This document shows, in pieces, positions 1-5,065 of a stretch of 5,065 nt of DNA (position 1 is its first letter; each line of letters begins with the position of its first letter). Origin of the DNA: Anaerolineae bacterium. Its GTDB lineage: Bacteria; Chloroflexota; Anaerolineae; UBA1429. The translations under genes were made by a program, and so were the position numbers. The DNA lies in contig JAFGLK010000348.1 of the NCBI GenBank assembly GCA_016928125.1, forward strand, positions 1 through 5,065. Reading direction: 5' to 3'. The notes under the pieces are model-generated. The model was not told the DNA's origin. It searched no databases and saw nothing but the letters and a program-made list of their open reading frames with translations.

Positions 1-557
1 ACCGCCGCGATCAGCCCCCCGACCAGCCCGCCGACGGCGCCCTCCCAGGTCTTCTTGGGACTGATGGCAGGGAAGAACTTGTGCTGGCCCCACAGCTTGC
101 CGGCCGCATAGGCCGCCGTGTCGCAGATCCAAGTGCACAGCAGCGCGATGATCAGCCAGTAGAGGCCGTCGTCCAGTTGGCGCAGGCGCAACACATGGCT
201 CACGGGCCAGCCCACGTAGACCGCTCCGGCCACTGTCAGGGCCCAGCCATTGAGCGAGCCGGATGCGTTGCCCCTAAACACCTTGCTCACCAGGGCCAGC
301 ATGGGCAGGAGAGCCAGGCCCCACGATAGGCCGCCGACCTCGGGCCAGCGGCTGTCGATGATCAGCACCGCCGCCAGCGCCCCGCCCCAGACATAGGACA
401 CGGCCTGCCCGTGCCCCTTGAGCATGTACAGATACTCATAGGTCGCCGCCAGCCCCACCAGCAGCACCAACACAAACAGCCACGTCCCGCCCAGATAGAC
501 GGTGGCGCCGACGATCGGGATCAGAACCACTGCGCTCGCGACGCGCTTCCAGAACAT
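1..557 (-). CDS. cdsA: Phosphatidate cytidylyltransferase (CdsA), N-terminal part, cut by window edge
   Basis: CdsA is the integral membrane enzyme that makes CDP-diacylglycerol from phosphatidic acid and CTP, the branch point of phospholipid synthesis. I translated the minus strand by hand: the frame is open from the ATG at 557-555 to the window edge, giving 185 complete codons. The start MFWKRVASAVVLIPIVG leads into several hydrophobic segments (about residues 8-35, 50-61, 70-85, 105-125 and 128-145). Family marks follow: WICDTAAY at residues 143-150 and SPKKTWEGAVGG at 166-177, a strongly conserved CdsA block. The family is usually about 260-290 residues, so some 80-100 residues, including the C-terminal CdsA signature (KD...HGG..DR.D), lie outside the window. 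A GGAG ribosome site lies 7 nt before the ATG. It is third in the frr-uppS-cdsA operon, 37 nt after uppS. The identification is firm; only completeness cannot be judged. Confidence 0.93.
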   Translation of the reverse strand, partial: MFWKRVASAVVLIPIVGATVYLGGTWLFVLVLLVGLAATYEYLYMLKGHGQAVSYVWGGALAAVLIIDSRWPEVGGLSWGLALLPMLALVSKVFRGNASGSLNGWALTVAGAVYVGWPVSHVLRLRQLDDGLYWLIIALLCTWICDTAAYAAGKLWGQHKFFPAISPKKTWEGAVGGLVGGLIAA

Positions 558-564
558 CCGCTTT

Positions 565-568
565 CTCC
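565..568 (-). promoter_or_regulatory. Ribosome binding site of cdsA
   Basis: GGAG (followed by A) on the minus strand lies 7 nt upstream of the cdsA ATG at 557. It supports that ATG over upstream codons: the frame stays open further upstream, through RRKR, into the end of uppS, but has no other ATG there. Confidence 0.7.
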
Positions 569-594
569 GGACAACAGGGCCTTCTCGCCGCTGG

Positions 595-1347
<753 letters not shown>

Positions 1348-1348
1348 G

Positions 1349-1906
1349 CTACACTTCCAGGATCTCGGCTTCCTTGGCCTCGCCGAGCTCATCCGCCTGC
1401 TTGACGTATTGGTCGGTCAGCGCTTGCAGGTCATCTTTGGCCTTGTAAAAGTCGTCCTCAGGCAGCTCGCCATCTTTCTCGAGCGTCGTCAGATCGCGCA
1501 GCCCGTCGCGCCGGATGTTGCGAATGGCCACCCGCGCCTCCTCAACCCGTCGGCCCACCAGCCTGGCCAGATCCCGGCGGCGCTCGTCCGTAAGGGGCGG
1601 AATGGGCAGGCGAATGATGCGCCCATCGTTGTTGGGCGTCAGCCCCAGGTCCGACTTCATGATCGCTTTGCTGATGGCCCCGATGGTGCTGGCATCCCAG
1701 GGCCGTATGGTGATCAGGCGCGGCTCGGGCACCGCGATGGTGGCCACCTGGTTCAGAGGCATGACGCCGCCATACGCCTCCACCTGGATTCTCTCGACCA
1801 GAGCGGGCGAGGCCCGTCCGGTGCGCACGCCCAAGAGATCGGCGCGCAATGCGGCGACGGCCTTCTCCATGCGGTCCTCCAAATCGAGGAGCACTTCGTC
1901 GATCAT
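1349..1906 (-). CDS. frr: Ribosome recycling factor (RRF)
   Basis: RRF acts in the cytoplasm with EF-G to split post-termination ribosomes and release mRNA and tRNA. From the ATG at 1906 the protein is 185 aa, exactly the usual length. It starts MIDEVLLDLEDRMEKAVAAL and carries VRTGRASPALVE (from residue 27), then the beta-rich domain II (about 31-104), KAIMKSDLGLTPNNDGR (80-96), IPPLTDERRRDL (102-113) and ARVAIRNIRRD (124-134), where Arg132 matches the functionally important Arg132 of E. coli RRF. The two-part helical domain I is formed by residues 1-29 and 105-185. The frame extends upstream to an ATG at 1990, but those 28 residues (MGACERRTTDS...) match nothing in RRF, and a perfect Shine-Dalgarno sequence marks 1906. 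It is the first gene of the frr-uppS-cdsA operon. In many genomes tsf and pyrH precede frr; here the upstream neighbour is divergent instead. Confidence 0.97.
   Translation of the reverse strand: MIDEVLLDLEDRMEKAVAALRADLLGVRTGRASPALVERIQVEAYGGVMPLNQVATIAVPEPRLITIRPWDASTIGAISKAIMKSDLGLTPNNDGRIIRLPIPPLTDERRRDLARLVGRRVEEARVAIRNIRRDGLRDLTTLEKDGELPEDDFYKAKDDLQALTDQYVKQADELGEAKEAEILEV
1354..1358 (-). promoter_or_regulatory. Ribosome binding site of uppS, inside the end of frr
   Basis: GGAAG on the minus strand lies within the last codons of frr, 6 nt before the proposed GTG start at 1347. Its position decides for the GTG over the ATG at 1392, and it suggests that ribosomes finishing frr reinitiate on uppS. 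Confidence 0.6.
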
Positions 1907-1913
1907 GGCCTCT

Positions 1914-1921
1914 ACCTCCTT
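1914..1921 (-). promoter_or_regulatory. Strong ribosome binding site of frr
   Basis: AAGGAGGT on the minus strand is a full match to the anti-Shine-Dalgarno complement and lies 7 nt before the ATG at 1906. It fixes the frr start and points to high translation. Confidence 0.88.
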
Positions 1922-2010
1922 GTGTTCTTTGTGACCTGGATGCCATGAGGCGGACGTGCTATCGGTGGTGCGGCGTTCGCAAGCACCCAAGGGGTCAATA
2001 TGAATGCCAT

Positions 2011-2034
2011 CCCTCTAAGCTTAGCAGAAGAGGG
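2011..2034. repeat. Inverted repeat CCCTCT...AGAGGG in the divergent region
   Basis: The 6-bp arms CCCTCT (2011-2016) and AGAGGG (2029-2034) are perfect complements separated by 12 nt. An internal 10-bp palindrome, CTAAGCTTAG (2015-2024), overlaps the left arm. It could be a protein site or a hairpin in an frr leader, but repeats this short can arise by chance and no function is claimed. Confidence 0.35.
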
Positions 2035-2071
2035 CCTGCGACGCAAACGGACCGCACGCGAAAAGGCGTGT

Positions 2072-2109
2072 GGCGCGCTGCACCCGGCGCGCGCCGCCCC
2101 GGCGCGCTG
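2072..2109. repeat. GC-rich direct repeats upstream of the cytochrome promoter
   Basis: GGCGCGCTG occurs at 2072-2080 and again at 2101-2109. CCGGCGCGC occurs at 2084-2092 and 2099-2107, with self-complementary GGCGCGCGCC between. The block ends about 12 nt before the -35 box. It may be a binding region or only low-complexity GC-rich spacer. Confidence 0.4.
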
Positions 2110-2120
2110 AGCACGGAGCA

Positions 2121-2149
2121 TTGACATGTCGCAAGTGAGGCGCTATAAT
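2121..2149 (+). promoter_or_regulatory. Consensus sigma-70 promoter of the multiheme cytochrome gene
   Basis: TTGACA (2121-2126) and TATAAT (2144-2149) both match the sigma-70 consensus perfectly and are 17 nt apart, the optimal spacing. Transcription would start around 2156-2157, leaving a leader of about 79 nt before the ATG at 2235. There is no extended -10 TGn motif and no A/T-rich UP element; the upstream DNA is GC-rich. Two perfect hexamers at ideal spacing in a high-GC genome are unlikely to be chance. Confidence 0.9.
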
Positions 2150-2163
2150 GTGAACAATTCACA
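2149..2163. promoter_or_regulatory. Palindromic operator candidate over the transcription start
   Basis: TGTGAACAATTCACA has perfect 6-bp arms (TGTGAA and TTCACA) around a 3-nt centre. It begins at the last base of the -10 box and is centred on the predicted +1, a typical repressor position. The arms equal those of the Rex redox-sensor operator (TTGTGAA-N4-TTCACAA), but the spacer is 3 instead of 4 nt and the outer bases do not match. It also differs by one base from the CRP spacing (TGTGA-N6-TCACA). The palindrome is seen directly; its regulator is unknown. Confidence 0.6.
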
Positions 2164-2192
2164 GAGGGGTCTGCTGCGGCTCGCCTCTCTCG

Positions 2193-2216
2193 TTGCCTAT
2201 CCGGCCGGACAGGCAA
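2193..2216. repeat. 24-bp leader palindrome ahead of the cytochrome start
   Basis: TTGCCT (2193-2198) pairs with AGGCAA (2211-2216), and TCCGG (2200-2204) pairs with CCGGA (2205-2209). The only mismatch is A2199 against C2210. It lies in the predicted 5' leader, 9 nt before the purine-rich ribosome site. It could fold as an RNA hairpin or be a second dimeric protein site. The perfect CCGG centre leaves no natural RNA loop without opening some pairs, which slightly favours a DNA site. Confidence 0.6.
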
Positions 2217-2224
2217 GCGTCGTC

Positions 2225-2234
2225 AGGGGGGGAG
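2225..2234 (+). promoter_or_regulatory. Ribosome binding site of the cytochrome gene
   Basis: The purine run AGGGGGGGAG directly precedes the ATG at 2235, so a Shine-Dalgarno match (AGGGGG) has only about 4 nt spacing. That is short but usable. It supports ATG 2235 over the in-frame TTG at 2193, which has only pyrimidine-rich sequence before it and lies inside the leader palindrome. Confidence 0.6.
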
Positions 2235-4982
2235 ATGCGACGTCGTCTTTGGCTTATTATTGGTCTGGCGCAGTTCTTCATCCTCGCTGCGGTCGTCGGT
2301 GTCTACGCCTGGAGTGCACTCCCTGTCGTGGACGATCCTCTGGTGCGGATGCCGGGCACCCAGCCCGGCCAGGTGTCGTTGGAGGCGCCCAATCGCTGCC
2401 TGAACTGCCATGCTGGCTACAATCAGGCGGTGGAGCCCGGCTTTAACTGGAAGGGCTCCATGATGACCCAGGCCTCTCGCGACCCGCTCTTTTGGGCCTG
2501 CTTCACCGTGGCGGCCCAGGACTCGATCTGGGCGGTCGGAAGGCCCAACGCCACTGACATTTGCGAGCGCTGCCACTTTCCCAAGGGCTGGCTGGAGGGG
2601 CGCTCCGATCCCACCAACGCCTCGCTCATGACGGGGGCCGACTTTGATGGCGTGCAGTGCGATTTCTGCCATCGCATGTGGGATCCGCACTATGCCGCCA
2701 CCTTCGACGGCACCCGCGAGGGCGCCGACTGGCTTAGCTACTGGGATGAGACCAATGCCAGCAGCACGCCATCGGACGCCGCAGCCCGGGCCACGTTCGA
2801 TGAGGATCGCGCCACAGCGGCAGATATCACACGTTTCGATGGCAGCCCCTTTTACGCGGGCGACGCGCCGCCCAGTGCCTACGCTGAGGCGGGCTCCGGC
2901 CAGTACTTTGTGAGCCCCAACGCCGCGAAGCGGGCCTCGTTTGCCGATGCGGCGGCCCGCCATCAGATGTTCTACAGCCGCTTCCACAAGAGCAAGTACT
3001 TTTGCGCTACCTGCCACGATGTCTCTAACCCGATTCTGGCCAATCTGGGCGACGAGCCGAACGCGCTCACCAGCGAGGCGAACGCGGCCTACTCCTACTT
3101 CCATGTGGAGCGCACCTTCTCCGAATTCATGCTCTCGGCCTACGGCCAGCAGGGCGGGGCCGAAGGCATCGGTCCGTTCGCGCCGGCCAGCTATGATACC
3201 TCCGATCCGAACAACAACATCCGCATGTGCCAGGACTGCCACATGCGCGACGTGGTGGGGCAGGGCGCCAACAAGAACGGCGTGCCCATCCGGCCCAGCG
3301 ACAGCGTCGAGCACCCCAACAGCGGCCAGCCGCTGCACGACCTCACCGGCGGGAACGTCTGGGTCTCCCAGCTCCTCGCCAGCGCGGTGGCCGGCTCTCC
3401 CAATTACGATGCCACCAACGCCCAACTGCTGGGGCAGGGGCCGGCCGTGCTCACCCTGGATCTGAGCCAGGGCGAGGGGATCGATCCGGCGGCGATGCTC
3501 GCCGGCGCCGACCGCGCCATGCAGCAGCTCGCGCTGGCCGCGGCGATCGAGAACGTCAGCTATGATTCCAACAGCGGCGCACTCTCCTTCCACATCCAGA
3601 ACCAGACCGGCCATAAGCTCATCTCGGGCTTTCCCGAGGGGCGGCGCATGTTCGTGAATGTCAAGGCCTATGATGCGTCTGGCGCCCTCATCTACGAGGT
3701 GAATCCCTACGATGCGGCCGCGGACACGCTCAAGGGCCTACCGGGCACGACGCTCTCAGCGACTGAAGTCCACGTGGATGAACTGGTCTATGAAGTCCAT
3801 CCCTCAAGCGAGCTAACAGGCGAGCATCACACGTTCCACTTTGCCCTGGCCACCGACCGCTACAAGGACAACCGCATCCCGCCCAAGGGTTTTGACATCG
3901 CTAACGCTCAGGACAGGCTGTCGGTGCCGGTCTGGCACGGAACGCTCGATGCGAACTACTTTGGCGCAGCAGAGTATGCTGGCGGGTACGACGATGTGAG
4001 CTTGACCATCCCGGCCGGCGCAGCCCGGGTCGAGGTCGGCCTCTACTATCAGACCACCAGCCGCGAGTACGTCGAGTTCCTGCGCGACGAGATCAACGGC
4101 ACCGGCAACACCACGCTCAGCTCGCCGGCGCCTTCAGGCGAGCCGGCCGCCTATGTGATCCAGACGGATCCCTTCTTCGCCCAGCTCAAGGCCTGGGGCG
4201 ACACGATCTGGCAGCTCTGGCTGCACAATCGCGACCTGCCCGGCGCGGCGCCTATCCTGATGACCTCTGCCACTGTGGGTGCTCCTGCCCCCACCTGTAC
4301 GGCGCCGACGCCGGAGCTGCTCTCGGCGGTTCCCGGTCACACCGAGGTGAGCCTCACCTGGAGCGACGAGTCCGCCGACGGGTCCGTGGCCGGCTATCGC
4401 GTCTACTATGACCAGGCGGGCAAGGCGCAGCTCGTGGCGGATCTCCCTGGTGCGGCCGTCACCTCCTTCACCGACGCGGGCCTGACCGACGGCAAGGAGT
4501 ATTGCTACAAGGTTACCACGTACTATGACGCCACGTGCGAGTCGCCCTTCAGCAACATCCTGTGCGCCATCCCCACGAACCAGGGCCAGGCCACTCAGCC
4601 CGCCGGTGTGGGCGCGCTGGAGACGGGCAAGTACGTGACGACCGGCAGCGGCAAGAACAAGACGACCACCTTCGAGACGGCCGTGACTTTTGTGGCGGGT
4701 GAGGGCGTCGTGCTGCAAGCGACCGTGTTTGACGGCGTCAGCGGGGCGCCCGTGGCCGGCGCTGTGGTGGAGCTGCTCATCACGGGGCCCGAATCATTGA
4801 CCGTGACCAGCGGCCCCAGCGACGCCAGCGGCATCGCCGAGGCCATCTGGCAGACCAAGGCGCCGAATCGCAAGGCCGCCGGCACAGCTACCGGGAACTA
4901 TGTCGCCCAAGTCAAGGGCGTCACGGCGAGCGGCTATCACTGGGACGGCGTGGCCACCAGCGCCGGTTTCACAATTCAGTAG
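2235..4982 (+). CDS. Exported five-heme c-type cytochrome with fibronectin type III and Ig-like C-terminal domains
   Basis: The product is 915 aa from ATG 2235. Residues 1-28 (MRRR, then a long hydrophobic stretch ending near AWSA) form a signal peptide or membrane anchor, without a lipobox. Five CXXCH heme c motifs follow: CLNCH 55-59, CERCH 110-114, CDFCH 142-146, CATCH 257-261 and CQDCH 332-336. Candidate distal ligands are His152, 243, 251, 290, 368 (in LHDLTGGNVW) and 460. TGHKLISGFPEGRRM (458-472) and the beta-rich region to about 685 (with RYKDNRIPPKGF and LYYQTTSREYVEFL) resemble segments I recall from multiheme cytochromes of environmental bacteria. Residues about 690-780 are a fibronectin type III domain (VSLTW, AGYRVYYD, EYCYKVTTYYD). 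Residues about 785-915 look Ig-like (VLQATVFDG..GAPVAGAVVEL). Cys688, 757, 768 and 777 could form disulfides. An outward-facing electron-transfer role is inferred; substrate and partners are unknown. It is not NrfA: there is no CXXCK, and it is far longer. Confidence 0.88.
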   Translation: MRRRLWLIIGLAQFFILAAVVGVYAWSALPVVDDPLVRMPGTQPGQVSLEAPNRCLNCHAGYNQAVEPGFNWKGSMMTQASRDPLFWACFTVAAQDSIWAVGRPNATDICERCHFPKGWLEGRSDPTNASLMTGADFDGVQCDFCHRMWDPHYAATFDGTREGADWLSYWDETNASSTPSDAAARATFDEDRATAADITRFDGSPFYAGDAPPSAYAEAGSGQYFVSPNAAKRASFADAAARHQMFYSRFHKSKYFCATCHDVSNPILANLGDEPNALTSEANAAYSYFHVERTFSEFMLSAYGQQGGAEGIGPFAPASYDTSDPNNNIRMCQDCHMRDVVGQGANKNGVPIRPSDSVEHPNSGQPLHDLTGGNVWVSQLLASAVAGSPNYDATNAQLLGQGPAVLTLDLSQGEGIDPAAMLAGADRAMQQLALAAAIENVSYDSNSGALSFHIQNQTGHKLISGFPEGRRMFVNVKAYDASGALIYEVNPYDAAADTLKGLPGTTLSATEVHVDELVYEVHPSSELTGEHHTFHFALATDRYKDNRIPPKGFDIANAQDRLSVPVWHGTLDANYFGAAEYAGGYDDVSLTIPAGAARVEVGLYYQTTSREYVEFLRDEINGTGNTTLSSPAPSGEPAAYVIQTDPFFAQLKAWGDTIWQLWLHNRDLPGAAPILMTSATVGAPAPTCTAPTPELLSAVPGHTEVSLTWSDESADGSVAGYRVYYDQAGKAQLVADLPGAAVTSFTDAGLTDGKEYCYKVTTYYDATCESPFSNILCAIPTNQGQATQPAGVGALETGKYVTTGSGKNKTTTFETAVTFVAGEGVVLQATVFDGVSGAPVAGAVVELLITGPESLTVTSGPSDASGIAEAIWQTKAPNRKAAGTATGNYVAQVKGVTASGYHWDGVATSAGFTIQ

Positions 4983-4987
4983 CTCCT

Positions 4988-5011
4988 GCGTCGGGTCCCC
5001 CCGCCCGACGC
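4988..5011 (+). terminator. Hairpin after the cytochrome gene, probable terminator
   Basis: GCGTCGGG (4988-4995) and CCCGACGC (5004-5011) form a perfect 8-bp GC-rich stem with an 8-nt loop, starting 5 nt after the TAG stop. No T-tract follows (TGAGGGTTCG), so it is a non-canonical intrinsic terminator or an mRNA 3'-end stabiliser rather than a classic one. Confidence 0.6.
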
Positions 5012-5065
5012 TGAGGGTTCGAGGCCCGGTCTGAATGCCGCCTTCCGGGGCGCCTGGCCGAGCCT

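Larger units (their letters stand above)
1907..2234. other. Divergent intergenic region between frr and the cytochrome gene
   Basis: This stretch of 328 bases has no convincing gene. The short open frames in it have no ribosome site or recognisable protein. It contains the frr ribosome site (1914-1921), a CCCTCT/AGAGGG inverted repeat (2011-2016 and 2029-2034, enclosing CTAAGCTTAG), a GC-rich block (2041-2120), and the promoter, operator and leader of the plus-strand cytochrome gene (2121-2234). On the minus strand, TTGACC at 1998-1993 resembles a -35 box but has no suitable -10 box 16-18 nt downstream. The promoter of the frr operon is therefore not identified here. Confidence 0.8.

Noticed and set aside
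1849..2124. Small plus-strand frame across the start of frr
   Set aside because: It overlaps the frr start antisense, has no Shine-Dalgarno sequence, ends before the mapped promoter and has no protein-like features.
2149..2163. Canonical CRP/FNR site
   Set aside because: CRP needs TGTGA-N6-TCACA and here the spacer is 5. FNR half-sites (TTGAT/ATCAA) are absent. At +1 it would not be an activator site.
2151..2168. Resemblance of the +1 palindrome region to the lac operator
   Set aside because: Only the short right-hand part (ACAATT, CACA, AGG) is similar. The left arm and spacing do not match, so this is taken as coincidence.
2193..2234. TTG at 2193 as the cytochrome start
   Set aside because: It adds 14 polar residues before an otherwise normal signal sequence, has no ribosome site and lies inside the leader palindrome. 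ATG 2235 has a purine-rich site.
2941..3465. Plus-strand frame of 174 codons inside the cytochrome gene
   Set aside because: It is an out-of-frame shadow. The product is an R/T/S/P/A-rich string typical of shifted GC-rich coding sequence.
2223..3614. Minus-strand open frame of 463 codons opposite the cytochrome
   Set aside because: It lies fully antisense to the heme-binding part. Its translation is low-complexity and rich in G, A, V, R and H, with no recognisable domain. Long shadow frames are normal in GC-rich DNA.

Overview
The window looks like a piece of a bacterial chromosome with visibly high G+C content. It holds three minus-strand housekeeping genes and one large, divergently transcribed plus-strand gene. 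The order frr-uppS-cdsA is widespread in bacteria. The RRF sequence carries the PNNDG form typical of non-proteobacterial lineages. Together with a large exported multiheme cytochrome carrying a fibronectin type III domain, this makes a Chloroflexota-like bacterium (Anaerolineae or relatives) plausible. That placement is an inference from general resemblance, not from a search.

Left half, minus strand, read from 1906 down to 1: frr (ribosome recycling factor, 185 aa, complete), uppS (cis-prenyl undecaprenyl diphosphate synthase, 250 aa from a GTG start one base after the frr stop, complete) and cdsA (phosphatidate cytidylyltransferase, cut by the window edge after about 185 residues). Spacing is tight (1 nt, then 37 nt) and each gene has a visible Shine-Dalgarno sequence, so they form one operon. 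It links ribosome recycling with the lipid carrier for cell-wall synthesis and with CDP-diacylglycerol for phospholipids.

Middle, 1907-2234: a divergent intergenic region of 328 bases. On the plus strand it has a textbook sigma-70 promoter (TTGACA, 17 nt, TATAAT). A 15-bp palindrome, TGTGAA-CAA-TTCACA, sits on the predicted transcription start. A second, 24-bp near-perfect palindrome lies in the roughly 79-nt leader. No convincing promoter for frr was found. The GC-rich stretch 2041-2120 has short repeats.

Right half, plus strand, 2235-4982: one 915-residue exported protein. It has an N-terminal signal or anchor sequence, five CXXCH heme c motifs within the first 340 residues, a long beta-rich conserved region, a fibronectin type III domain and a C-terminal Ig-like domain. 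A GC-rich hairpin directly after the stop is the likely terminator. The most interesting point is the combination of a consensus promoter, a Rex-like (but one base short) operator at +1 and a leader palindrome in front of an extracytoplasmic multiheme protein. This suggests a strongly expressed but tightly controlled redox gene.
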